Source of the DNA: Auanema rhodensis
Taxonomy: Eukaryota; Nematoda; Chromadorea; Rhabditida; Rhabditidae
Length of the DNA stretch: 64,000 nucleotides
Assembly (NCBI GenBank): GCA_964057225.1
Contig: OZ059896.1
Location: 15,636,501 to 15,700,500, forward strand
Reading direction: 5' to 3'
Each line of letters begins with the position of its first letter. Within the stretch, counting starts at the first letter, position 1. The translations under genes were made by a program, and so were the position numbers. The notes below the pieces were generated by a model. It was not told where the DNA came from. It saw only the letters and a list, made by a program, of their open reading frames with translations, and made no database searches. Below are positions 25,991 to 40,400 of this stretch, piece after piece.

Positions 25991-28168
25991 AAATGTACGG
26001 TAATAAATGATTTAAAAGCTTTCAATGTGATTTTCTTATCTTAATTGGTTGTAAAGTTGAACATAATTTTGTTGAGCTCACACCTTTAGTGAGAGATTTT
26101 TAATGAATATTTTAAAGAGAATAAAAACTTTTTTGATTGAAAATTAAACTAAAGTTTATAATTAAAATCTTAAAAAATAGTTTAATCTATATATTATATA
26201 ATTATTTTATTAATTTATAGTTAATTGAAATGAAAAGCAAATTTTATACAAAAAGAGAAAAATTGCCGTGAATTACAGCTGTCTAAACATTCTATCTCTA
26301 TATTTCAAGAAAATTAATATTAATTTTTGTTTTTTTAAAGATAAAAATTAAGTTCAAGTTTGAAGCTAATGCTGAATCCTTAACTCTAAACTCTTTTTAA
26401 ATAAGAGCGGAATCTGATTTTCAACAGAAGAAGACCAATTCAAAATATTATAAGTAAAAAGATCCGAAAGAAGGAAATCTGAAGACAGTTGTCTGAAAAG
26501 AGAACTAGACAGATGTACATTGAGATGTATATGGCATTGGTAATCAGTCTTACAGTCGTTATTGCTAGATTATTAAGCGAATTATCATTTATAGTCAATT
26601 ATTAGGTAATGTTTAGATAATAGAAAACATAAAATTTGCTATTAATTGGTTTCACACCCTTGTTCAACAAGTGCTGAAGATGAATTTGATAACTGTTTGA
26701 ATCTGATGTTTCTCTCTCTCTTTTTCTCTTTCTCTCTCCTTTTCTCTCTCTCTCTCTCTCTCATTCTATCCTATTCATTAGATCAAATGAGAACAAAGGA
26801 ATCAAAATGTAATATGAAAAATTGAATATATTCTTACAAAGATATTTATTTATTTTATAATAATTAAATATTGAAAGTTTAAAAGTTCAAAATGAGCTAT
26901 TTAAGATTAAAAATTTTTTTTTAAAAATTCTCAATTTTTTTAGATTAATCGTAAAAAAATTATTGATATTGTTAACTATTAAAAATATGAAATTGATGTC
27001 TACACGACGGAATCTCTTTTCATCTTTTCACTCCGTTTAGTTTCTTCTGATTTCAAGTCATTCCATAATTATATTTACAAATTTAATAGATTTTAATGGT
27101 AAATTGTGGTCTTTTTAATTCTTTTTATCTATCTTTGATATTCTTTATTCTATTTAATGTTATATTCCAATGTTTTATTACCGAATCTATAATCAATCTA
27201 TATATATATATATATAAAACGTTAAGAAACAATAAATACTTTCTGAACTATGTAGTAAATCTGTTCAATCCTAAGATAAATGGAGATACATTCAGTATAC
27301 AAGATGAAAGCTCAAAAGACACAGCCGCGATGTCTCCAAAATTTCTTCGAAAACCACAATGTAGAAGTTCGTGAACTGTTGGCTTCCAAAGCAGAACTTC
27401 AGATCTTGTTTTTGGGTCTGAAATTTGAAATCTGCCCTGATTAATCATGATCTTCATTTCTTAAACATATACTTATATAGATATATATTCTATTATAATT
27501 AATATTATATGTATTAAGTTAAATTTAAAAAGAGAAAAAAATCAAGAAAAGCTTTTATATAACCGTTCTGTGAAGCAATAAATGTTTAAATGACTTGGAA
27601 AGGTACGATAACATCAAATCACAACTTTCACAACTTTCACGCACTTTCTTCCAGGACAAACTGATAGCATAGAACTAATGATTTCAATAATTTTCTTCCT
27701 CAAGAGAAGTATTTTATTTTAAAAAAAGATAAAAAAGAAAAAGGGAGATAGAGAAAGAAATAGAGAGGGGGGGGGTGAAGGAGGAATAGAATTTTTTTCT
27801 TCAAATTAAATGATTTATTTAGATTATAACTTTGCCGATCAGTTCCTTGTCTAATATTGTTCGAACTAACACAAGATGGTAATTCAAATGAATAGTCAGA
27901 CAGGTACTAATCAAACCTGTCAGAGCTCTTGAGCTTTGCTTCATTCTGACACTTGTCTCACTTGAGCTTTCTGTCTTGCTCCCTCTTTTTCTTATTAAAC
28001 TTTATCTTCATCTCTTCTCATTATATCTAAGCTAAACCTCTCGTCTCATAGCTAACTCACATATAATCTTGATATATCTCTTGACTAATCATTCCATTTT
28101 CTCAATATAAACTGTTTGCCAAGCCGGACATTACTTGTCGGTCGACATCAAAACTTTCCTCACAAACT

Positions 28169-28226
28169 CCGCCCACGTTTGATGAGTAGCCACTGGTAGC
28201 AAGAGGCAGCCATAGCCCCGCCCACC
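28169..28226 (+). promoter_or_regulatory. Two GC boxes upstream of the large inhibitor gene
   Basis: CCGCCCAC at 28169-28176 and CCCCGCCCACC at 28216-28226, about 230-290 nt before the start codon, within a short GC-rich patch in otherwise AT-rich DNA. They match the Sp1/KLF-type GC-box core. This is the best promoter candidate for the gene at 28,456; no start site can be read directly. Confidence 0.4.
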
Positions 28227-28455
28227 AATTACAACAACTACATCAACTACAACTACTGTGATTCCAAGTTATTATCATAAAAATTTTATATTATTAACTA
28301 AAATTAATCTAATTATTCTCATCTAAATAAACAATATTGTTCATATTTTCTAAAACAATAAATAAACAACAACAAATAAATAGTTATTTTATTATATTTA
28401 TATAAACTAGAATTATTACACGAACGAGATCTCTTCATGCTCTCTATTGTGCATT

Positions 28456-31400
28456 ATGTCTAAGCTATTCCTTATAAATCTTCTCATATGCTTGTCATAT
28501 GCACAAGAATTATTTTCAAAAAGCGAAATATGTGAGATACGACCGTCCAAATGTAATTTGGTTTGTCCATTTGGATATCTTAAATCAAATTCTAAATGTG
28601 TTTGTGCATGTGCATTAGATCCTTGTCAGGTAAAACTTAATTATTTCATTTCTATTTTCTATTAACATATTACATATTTCAGACAAAGGAATGTCAAATG
28701 AATGAAACATGTGTTACATCTGGTATAACAGCTACATGTGTTCCAAATCAAGGTAAAGCATCAAAACTTATAAAATTCTTCGTTTCTCTCATTAACTTCT
28801 TGTCATAAATCACTTTTCTGAATCTTTATATTCAACTACATATAAGGTAAAAGTAACGATTGATTGAGTCGAAATATGTAATTTTCAATAGGAATTGAGG
28901 TCATAACGAACTAGCCAAGCCAATTATTACCATTCTAGAGTATGTATGGTCTACTCATTATTCATGTTTATTTTATGATTTTATTCAATTTTTTATACAG
29001 CATCAGAAGTTCAACTATTCAAAATAACATGAATTCTTTTTGCACCGTATATCGTACGGTTTCACCTAATTTTTCGCAAATACAAAATTATAATTTCTAC
29101 TCAGATATCTTGTTGTTATTTATTTATCAATTTTTGTTTTTGTTATTTTTTAAAACTTAACATTATTGCAGTTGCTGTACGACCTGAATGTCCTCGATTA
29201 TCTGGTGGAATTTGTGCTCTACGATGCGAAACCGATAAAGATTGTCAAGGTATGTCAAAAAAATTTTGTTTATTATATGTATAATTATGTTTTATAAATC
29301 TGTTTTTCTATGTTTAAGGAAGATTAATATGTTGTTCTAATGGCTGTGGAATGGAATGTGTTGTTCCATTAACTGATTTTCCCATTAAAGCTAAGCCGAT
29401 AGCTCCTGTGAATGGTTAGTTAAGCGTTTTTCGTTTCGTTCTCTGAGATTCTGTATTTTGTTTTTCAACAATTTTCAATTTTTAGGACCATTTCGAAGGT
29501 TAATTACAGCTGTTGAGAAAATTCCTAATACTATATCATCCTTTCTTAAACCTCCACCGGAGCCTATGATATCGTGTAAGTTGCCTTTTTTTTTGTGAAA
29601 CTTCTTATATACTAATCATAAAAATTTTTTAAAAAATACTCTTATTTTAGCTGAAGAAATTGAGGAAGAAGTTGAAGTTCCAATGTTTGTTGAAAAAGCT
29701 GGACAATGTCCTAGTTCAACGAGTGAATCTTGTAAACGTGAGTTCAATCTAACTTATGTGATGTACTGCTTCAACATCATTTGCTGATTCAGATGCTACA
29801 ATTGCTTGTGAACGTGACGAGGATTGTGGTGATTATCAGAAATGTTGTTCAACAAGTTGTGGCAAAAAATGCAGAGATCCGATAAAAGCAACAGGTTAGT
29901 AATTCATTCAAGCATATCTCATTCAAGCTTCAACTTTATTTTAAAATAATTATAGCTTGTATTCATCTTGCCATGGCAATTAAAAGGTTACCAAGTGGTA
30001 AACTCATCAATGGGTATATACCCAAATGTGAATTGAATGGAAAAGTAAGAAGTTCAACTTATACGAATTGATCAGATCTTTATATTTCAATATTTCAGTT
30101 TTCACCAGTGCAATGCGATGAATCTGAATGTTGGTGTGTTGACGTCAATTATGGATCTGAAATATCTGGATCACGCATTGAACTGAGTATGAAGCGACAT
30201 GATATGTGTATTAGTAAGAAATATTTATTTATTTATTCAAATAATAATCTTTAAAAGAAATTCAATCTTGAATTATACTCGTTTGAGACACATTATGGAT
30301 GAAAATCTCATATTTCTTGATTCATCTCAAGGTATCAATTGAAGCAATCTAGAGAGTACTTGAGTTATTCGAATGAATTAAGTAATATACTTGTAATAAT
30401 CTGAAAATCCGTGAAAGAATTTTTGATTTTTTCTTTCGTTCTCTCTTTCTCTTCTCTCTATCTCTCTTTTTCTCTCTTTCAAATTTGTGTAGGAGAAGAA
30501 CATCAGTTTCTCTTTTACCTTCTTTGAGTTGTTTTAATTACAAAGAAGGCTATCGATGAATAGTATGTATAACTACATGGGTCTTAATGGTCAAGTATGT
30601 TTGACTGTCTCTCGAACTGTCAGATAGTTTGATGAGCATTAAGATGAAAGCTACTGCTAGTGAGATGATGACAGACAGGATGATGGCTAGCCGCAGTAAA
30701 ATCATTAGCTTTTCCTGCCTTTGCCCAAATCTGTGTATCCCTTTTGCGAGAAAAAAAAGTATAAGGACAGAGAGTAGGGGACAGAGACTAAGAAGTTGAA
30801 TGTGGAGAGAGAAAGAGTGAGAGAAAGAGGTAGAGAAAGAGAGAGTGAGAGTGAGAGATAGAGAGAGAAAAGATATATATATGTGTGTGTGCATATGTTG
30901 TCAAGAAGGTTAAAGGATATATCTAACTGTAGGGGGTAATCAGAAGAATAATCTGAATAAATGCATAAGAGTAAGATAAAGTAAAAGACAGTTATAGTAG
31001 CTAGATATTATGAGCAAATAAATATTAAATATATACACATAAATAGCTAATCTAAAAAAAATATATTCTTTAATAATTTTCCTTTTCCAATAATTTTTTT
31101 AAATTTTCTAAAAATTTTAAAAGTATTATCTGAATACTTGTTATAAAACAAACAAATGAAGTCAAATCAAAAGAAGCAAAAACTAAGGAAATCAGTCAAT
31201 TCAACTAAAATCATAAAACTTTTTTTGAAAATTGAATAATTAATCTTTAATATGTGAATTATAATATTTATTTAATAGATCTTCGATTATGTGCCACTAA
31301 ATGTGAAGGAACTTGTCCACATGGATTCATTATGAATCAATTTGGTTGTCCAGTTGAAGGATGTATATGTAAAGATATTTGTCACGGGATTGGGTAATTT

Positions 31401-34400
31401 TAATATAAAACTTTATTAAAAATAAATAATATAATTAATAAATATCTTTAGATGCATAAATAGTGCAGATATATGTCAATTAGTTGAGCCAGATTGTCTA
31501 ACACCTCCATGCTTACCCGTACCTCGTTGTGGGTTTTTATTAACATTTTATAGAATACTATACTTTTAATAATATTATATTCATAATATATAATTATATG
31601 TTTATTTCTTAAGGTTTAATCAATCCGTGTCCAACAGGACATCCAATGACCATACCTACAGGTGTGACGGCATTGTGTGTACGATCAGAGCAATGCTCTG
31701 ACAACTATTGGTGTCATAAGGTATAGTAATTAACTCAATTAACATCTCAACATATAGTTATTCAATTCTGATTTTCAAAAAATTATTTTCTTCATTGTAT
31801 TAGCCATTTTCTTCATCCGTTAATTCAATTATTTCCTTTTTTCACTTCGTTGTCATCGTCATCTTCTTGTGACATTTGGCCATCCGCTATGATTGACTTG
31901 AATGAACAAAAATTATGAAATTTTCTAGTTTTTCTTGTTTGAATGACTTGCAAGTTTGGTTTTCTTGTTGTGGCAATACCAATTATATCCAGTCTAGCAT
32001 TTTCAAGAAACAAAAAAAAAACGTATTTTTTCATAAAAATAGTAATGAGGGATGAGAAACTTGAATGTAAACTTTAAATATATTTAGATAAACCTTTTTT
32101 TTTCAGATTGGTTACAGTGGGTTGGGATTCTGTTGTAGTGGAAAACAACCAGAAGCAATTTTTGATGGACAATGTCCTTCAAGAACACCACATAAGAATT
32201 CAACATGTGTTTCAACATGTAAAAGTGATGAGCATTGCTTAACAGGTAATACAATTATTAATTATATATTTAAATATTATTAATTATATGAATATATTTG
32301 TAGGAAAATGTTGTTATGATGGATGTGGTTTAAGTTGTGTTGAAACAGAATTTCAACCTAAAACAACACTTAAACCTCTTATTCAGAAACTTATTGAAAA
32401 AAAAATTGAATTTCAACCTAGCCTTGTGGCAGCTCATAACAAAGGTTAGAAATGTTTCAATCTATTATACTTGTATAGAATAGTTTAATCTGTTTAAATA
32501 TCAGCTTTAATCAGCAATATAATATTATAAATATTATATTTTATTCAGATCATCTAAGTTCACTCGTAGCTGAATGTCCTATAATGCCATCTTCAAACAA
32601 GAATTGTACAACCTTATGCAGCTCTGATGCTGATTGTCCGGGAATGAAACGATGTTGTCGATCTGGATGCTCAACTCTTTGTACATATTTTGTTCGAAGT
32701 ACACGTAAGTAGTATAGTAAATATACAATTATAATCAAAACTATATGTTCTTATAGCATGTTATCAGCATTCTTTAACAGCCGAAACATATTCTTTGAGA
32801 AAAGTAAAAAAATGTGATCGTGCTGGCAACTATGAGAGAATTCAGGTTCGCAACAATTTATATATTAAATCATATAAGTTACAAACAACCTTTTCTATAT
32901 TTTATTTCTTTAAAAATTAATTTTAATAGCATTTAGTGTGACGATAACGGCTGTTATTGTGTTAATCCTATTGTTGGTGAAGAAATTCCTGGAACTAGAA
33001 AATCACTTGGAAAGCCTAATTGTTCCGGTAAATAATTGATTGTTTTCAAATGTCAAACATAAGTTTTCTTATTTTTAGAAATTAAAATTTGTAAAAATCA
33101 TAATTGTAAAACAATATGTCCATATGGATATATAACAGACAGAGAAGGATGTCAGACATGTGCATGTGCCAATCCATGTCAAGAAGTGAGTTTTTCTTAT
33201 ATTTTCCGATTCAATGATATTTCAATTAATTTTTATATTTTTAGGTCAAATGCCCCGAGGGAAGTATGTGTGTAATGAGTATAGTAGATTGTTTTCAAAA
33301 AGAAAACTGTAATCCACAGCCTCGATGTAATATTAATTTATATAAATAATAGTTTATAAAATTACATATTCTAGGTGTTTTATCGATGTGTCCAACTGGA
33401 GAAGCAGCTATATCACCTATTGGTACAGCAGAAGTCTGCTCTGATAATCAAGAATGTCCCAAAGATTACTGGTGTCACTCAGTAATTAATATATATATAG
33501 TTAATAAGAATTATTAATATTTTGTATTTTAGTTTGGATTATCATCCGGTGGTATCTGCTGTCCCAATCCAGTACGTCCAAAACTGAAAGGACATTGTCC
33601 ATCAGTACAACCCTTGCTCGATCGTTTTCATGAATGCAGGTATGATTATTAAGACTAAACTCTTGAAATATAAATCTATTTGATTTATAAAGGAAATATA
33701 CTATGGTACATTATTTTATTGTCATATTACCTTTATAAACACTCAAAACGTTGACAAGAAAATTATAAATTGGCCCACGTTTGCGATGATCATATGCTTA
33801 TGTACACGTTTTTTTTTCATTTTCAATTATGAACCCGGGGTTAATCGGTTGTATTTTAAACGATATTTTAGAATGTTCTATAGCTAATTCTACCATTTTT
33901 CAGATTGGAATGCCGAACGGATGAAGATTGTATGAGAAATCGTAAATGTTGCTTTGACGGATGTGGCACAATGTGTTTAGGTAAGCTTCTAAACTATATC
34001 ATATAACCAATAATTAAGGTTTAAATTTTTACATAGCTAAGTTTTCGATTTCAGATTTTAGTAATGAAATCGGTTCGGAGGAGATGGAAGAAGAATCAGA
34101 AGAAAATACAGAAAACATTACATCTGATATACAACCTGTAACAGATTTTGATAAAATAGGTGGATGTCCTCATGTTACTGAAACTAATTGTCCAGCTGAT
34201 GGGTATATAATTAGATTATTATTATATAAATAAAAATATTTAATATTCAGGCTTGCTGATGAATGTGTAACTGATATGAATTGTGCTGGAGTTCAAAAAT
34301 GTTGTTCCGATGGCTGTCGTAAGCTTTGTATTTATGCTGGTAATCAAATGATAATCACATATTTTATAAAATTCAATTGATATTGTAGAAAGAACAACTG

Positions 34401-37400
34401 CTTGTTTGCAATTGAAAGGAGCTTTACAGCAAATAGGTCAAATGGATCGTGTAAAATGTCGTCCAAGTATGTTTTTATTTTCTTGTAATATTTCATTAAA
34501 TATTCAAACTTTAGATGGCTCATTCGAGCATGTTCAATGTTCGTCAAAGTACTGTTGGTGTGTTGATAGTAATGGCTTGGAAATTGAAGGAACACGTACA
34601 TCAGATGATGCTGAACCTAATTGTGAAGGTAATATAATAATGATTATATATTATATATATTATATAATTAATATTTTATATAATATTTTTTGCTTTAGAA
34701 CGACGCAAATGTTCGACACCAGTATGTTCGTCATCGAATGATTGCAAGTTTGGATTTAAGAAAGATGATAATGGATGTAATACATGTGAATGTCATAGTC
34801 CATGTGATGTAAGTAGATTATATTAACTTATTTATTATATTATCATATATATATATATAACTATTTTCAGTCTGTTACCTGTCCATATGCATCCATTTGC
34901 ATTCCAATAAGCGAATGCACGAAAGAGCCATGCCAGGAAGTTCCACGATGTGTGATCAATCCCTGTCAATCAGGAGAACCACTCGTTGATCAATCCACAT
35001 TTGAAGCCATTATCTGTAAAGATAATCGCCAGTGTCAAGCTTCCAACAATGGAAAAAGTTATTGCAATCTATTTAAAGGTGACGAAGGATATTGCTGCCC
35101 AGGAAAAGGTGAATATGCTTTTCAATTAAGAATACTTAAATGCTAATTCAAGGTTTTTTTTTTAATAATTAACTAATGTCAGAACCTAAACAACATCCTG
35201 GAACATGTCCGCGCTTATTTGACAGTAAGCCCGGTAATTGTCTTCGTAATTGTAATTCTGATGAACAATGCGCAGCTGACGAAAAATGTTGTAGTAACGG
35301 ATGCGGCTTATCGTGCCAACCAGCAGGTTTTCTAATTTTTTTTATAGTTTTTATAGTTTTTAACGTGAAATATTATAGAATTTGATACACCTGTTCATTC
35401 TATAGTTCATATTGGCGAATGCTTACCTGTTAAATCATTAGGTGCTTTTTGTCCTCAACGGTTAGTAAACTTTAAAATATTTTTATGATTTATAACTTTT
35501 AAGAAATTCATATAGATCATCAGAATCAGAATGTAAATCTGATGCTGATTGTGATAAGCTTTCGAAATGCTGTTCAGATGGATGTAGTCAACGTTGTGTT
35601 GCTCCATATATCACGACTCAATGTATTCATTCGCGTTTAGCTGCTATCTCGCTTCGTGAATTGAATACTCAGGCTATGCTTCCGGAATGTGATTCAAGCG
35701 GCGAATTTGTCAGTATACAAACTCATTATGGCCTCAAATGGTGTGTAGATGAGCAGGGTAATGAGATACCAGGTTTGAGACAATAATATCATCATATCTC
35801 ATTGATTTATATTAACTTAGGAACAAAAACAGTAAATCTGCCTAATTGTCATTACCCGAAATCATGCCCAGTTCGATCGTGCTCCAAACAATGTCATTTT
35901 GGGTACATATTACTAACCGTATAGAATCATAAATAAGAATTTTAGCTTTAAAACTGATAATGATGGGTGTATCGTTTGTGATTGTCGTGACTATTGTGAA
36001 TTCATGGAATGTCCAGCGGGCACATTGTGCAGAATGGTTGATACTGTCTGCATAACTGCAGATTGCCAGCCTGTACCTAGATGTAAGCAATTTAGAAGCC
36101 TATTGATATTTAATAATTATCATGTTGTTAGGTGTGCCTAATATATGTTCAAGTGGGGAACCACTGATCAGCCGAGATTCTGGAACCGTAGCTGAATGCT
36201 CAGTACAGTCAGATTGTCCAGCAAACTTTTATTGTCAGAAAAGTGGCTTCATTGGAAAAGGCTTTTGTTGTCCTGGAAAGCAAGGTATACACATTCAATC
36301 ATATTTTTTTCTAATTATATTTTATATAATTCAATACTATAGTTCCAGCACAATTTGCAACAATACAATGTCCTGCAATCGCAACATCGAATTCTTCGGT
36401 TGATGGTTCGGCTTGTGTTGTATCATGCCGTCGGCCGTCAGATTGCATACAGTCGATCTGTTGCTTCAACGGATGCGGAACAAGCTGTCAGTTCCATACA
36501 GGTATCTTATCTGCTCAAACATTAAAATGTTGAGGTAAATGACTAGCTTCAGGACGCTCAATAGCACCTATGAAATCCATCCGAAAGATGATTCTTTCCA
36601 AGCCTGTGAGTTTAGAAGCATAATCATATGTATAGCTAGGCTAGATAAAACTATTGGACTACTCTCTAATATACACATAATGAATTATTATGATATTATT
36701 AGAAATACCTTATTATAAAACTGTATTCAGGTACCAAGTATTTCATTTGCTCCAGTCATGGAATCTGCTCCCGATATCACAATGCCAGTCAAGTTTGTTA
36801 CTCAAAACTTGTCAGAAATTCTTACAACTCCATCTCCTGTTCCAGGTTTGTACTAATCTTATATAAAACATAAAATTATGCATTTTTAGTGTTTCCTTCT
36901 CAAGTATTGAAAATTTCCACAAAAGTTGGCACTTGTCCATTATTATTGTTAAATCCTGGATGCATAGAGGAATGTAACATGGATTCTGACTGTCCAGGCT
37001 TTATGAAGTGTTGTAAAGCGAGCTGTGCATCCATCTGTTCTGCAGCTAAAGTTGGCCAATCATAACGAGCATTTTCAACTTCATTTTTTCCGTTTCAGTC
37101 AACAACATACTGTGGACATCTATTGTCATCATTATCAAAAGAAAATGATCGTTTTGAAATGCCTTTATTAATCCAATGTTCTATGGATGGAACATTCCGA
37201 CGACATCAATGTGATGCTAGGCTACAGTATGTCTTCATATTTTTCATAAAAATATTTCTTCACTTAATAATTAATTAGTTTGTGCGATATCATTGAAACT
37301 GGTAATTTGTCAAAATAACCAGATAAATCTAATATTTTTCTGATATTCCAAGATTGCCAAATTAACACACTTATTATTTATATTTATTATTAGACAATGC

Positions 37401-40400
37401 TGGTGCGTTGAAGAATATTCTGGAAGAGAAATTATTGGCACACGTCAAGCATCGTCATTATCTTTGCCAGATTGTTCAAGTACAGTATTATCTTAACTAT
37501 TTTAATTATAAATTCTATATATTACAGAGCCAAAAATATGTTCTTCCAATTGTCAAGATGCTTTAGCACTTTGTCCATATGGTCTCCGACTAGATTCAGA
37601 TGGATGTCCACAGAATGGTATTTGCATTTGTAGAAATCCATGTCAAGTAAATTTTTTAATCAAAATTAAGTTAAAATATAATTTATTCAGGATATTAAAT
37701 GTTCATCTCCATTATCTACATGTGTTCTGCTGAAAAAAGAATGTATTGGCACTCACTGTCCATCAGTCCCTACTTGTCAGTTTCATCTTCTATATTCTTT
37801 AATGTTAATATCCTATTATAGGTATTCCTAATCTTTGCGGATTAAACTCTGTTATTACTGAAGAATATGGTAATCCGCGTACGTGCCAATCAGAATCCGA
37901 TTGTGATCATCATGATGCACAGTGCATTGTGGAATCAAATGGTGATGAGCAGATATCTATGTGCTGTCAGCCAATTTCCACAACAACTGAATTGATAATA
38001 CGAAAACGATTACGTAAACCCACAGGTTCTATTGATCAATCGTATTCGCATATGATAATCTGAACTTGTTTAGCATGCACAATACTTCGAGCTTCCATTG
38101 AGTCTCTACTCAAGAAAGGAGCTACAACTAGATTGAATAAGCCAGCATGCACTGATACTGGCGCTTTCTCTACTGTTCAGTGCGATTCTCAAGGATTCTG
38201 CTGGTGTGTGAACTCAAATAATGGGCATGAAATCGCTGGCACAAGAAAACTTGGAATCAACAGTGAGCAACAAGTCTGCAAAAGTGAGTTTATCTAAATA
38301 TGATAATTCACAAAATCATTTTCAATATTTCAGTCCAACATACATGCTCTAAGGTTTGCTCGGAAGCTCGATGTCCGTTTGGATTACAGTACGATCATTA
38401 CGGATGTCCATTACCTAACTGTCAATGTTTTTCGCCATGTGATCAGATAAGTTGTAAAGACAATGAGGTATAGCATCTGATTTCCATTTACTATTATAAT
38501 TATATTAATTATTCAGATATGTCTTTTGAAAACTCGATCAATTGATTTTGATAAAGTATTCGCAATACCTTCATGTGAGTCTTTTGAATATCTTTTTTCA
38601 AACGACTATAGCTTGAACTTCAAGTTGAAACTTTGAATGTCTATTCCAAATCTGTAGTCAATTATATTATCTTTGAAACTTTGTTAATAAGTTGAAAATA
38701 TAATTGTAATCATTTAGGTCAGAAATCACCATGCACAGATGGCCAAGAGCCAGGTCTCGATTTCATAACACGTCAACGATTCTCGTGCAGCGAAAAGACA
38801 ACTTGCCCTGATGGTCATTACTGCACTAAGCATGACTCTTCATCCGAAGGCTTTTGCTGTCCTGGAACCAGTACGTCATCTTGTACATTTATCTTAATCT
38901 AAACCTTATATTCAGAAACTCAAATTATATCAACAGTACAAGAAAAGTTTGGATGTACACACGGTGATCCATATTCCAGTTCACCTGATGGAACACCATT
39001 AACATGTACAGTATCAGCTAATGGGTATTAGAAGGAATAACTCATTAGTTTATCTTATAATTCTATTCAGATGTCCTTCTACTCATTATTGCTCTACGAA
39101 AGCTGGATTGAAAGAAGGCATATGCTGTGTTACAAAACGTAACTTACATTCTTATACTTGATATACGTTTATCAATATCTTAATGACATATCTTTTTTTT
39201 AGGATATGTATGTAATCTGGCTCATGAACGTGGTGCTTGTAGCACATCCGTTGAACGATTCTTCTATTCATCTTCCAAACAAAGATGTCTACCATTTGAG
39301 TATGGTGGATGTGCTGGAAATTTGAATAATTTTGCTTCAATGATTGATTGTCAGCAATTCTGTCAAGGTAAACATCATCTATCGGTTCTCCTACAGTAGT
39401 TGGCACCCCCGGCATAGATATGAATAACCTCCCAAAACTGGCTAAGCCTAAGCTTAAGTGCCGAACACTACTTGATATCTTCTGAATATATTTATGAATT
39501 GCTAAAAAAAACGTTTCATTCAATAACAATGAGGTTGAGAAGGGTGGCACCAATTACAGAAGAATCAATTTATCATCATTGTTCATATGCATCTATGTCT
39601 TTTATAAAAACTTAATTTTCTATTTAGGTATTGGTATAGATATATCATCACCATACTTGGATAATGATATTGATGATGAATCTGTTGTACAGTCCTATCA
39701 ACTTGGATTCACATTACTTGGTCCAATAGCAACTGTAGATCAACGAAATGCTATCAATGCGTAATATTATATAAATTGAATATTATTTATAATTATTACT
39801 TATAATTACAGTAAACTTCAACGTTATTTGCAAGATACATTCAGTATTAGTAATGGATCATTAAATGATTTGGAGATAGCAAATGATAAAACAGTTCGAT
39901 TCAAGCTTGTTGATGTGAAAGCTCGGGAATATGCTCAACTTATATCAGAAGCGGTTTGTCATTTTATTATATTAATTCTAAGAAAATTTTCCAAAATGAA
40001 CATATTTTGTAAACGTTAAGCTAAAAACATTGTATTTTACTATTCTATTCTCTAGTATATGTTTTACAGATTTCAAATGGCACACTGGAATTCGAAGTAG
40101 ATTCACAGAAATATCAAGCTGAACCGCAAACGTTGTTTGCTCATCAAGCTGGTGAAGTATTACCAACAAACTCAACAGCCAAAATAGTTTTTTGGGGTAA
40201 ACTAAGAAAAAACAAAAAAGAGTTTTTAAACTTATATTTTAGCTGTTCTTCTCGCCTCAACTGTATTTGCAATTGTGGTCATTGTTATACTTTGTTTAGC
40301 ATTCGTAAGTTTAAATATATTTAATTTATACATAATATTATATTATAGGTTATTCTCTATAAATCATCTGCCAAAGAAACTTCATCAATACGAGGCAGTA

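Larger units (their letters stand above)
23355..28455. other. Intergenic region upstream of the transporter and the large inhibitor gene
   Basis: The two flanking genes are divergent, so promoters of both should lie here. GA or CT tracts at 24,260-24,332, 25,935-25,986 and 26,711-26,763. Higher-GC patches at 23.75-24.15 kb and 27.25-27.46 kb are unexplained (the latter is open in several frames but has no convincing exon structure). I see no confident gene. Confidence 0.55.

Noticed and set aside
39152-39553. 133-codon minus-strand frame across the Kunitz exon and next intron
   Set aside because: Antisense to a clear Kunitz domain with six cysteines; no independent support.
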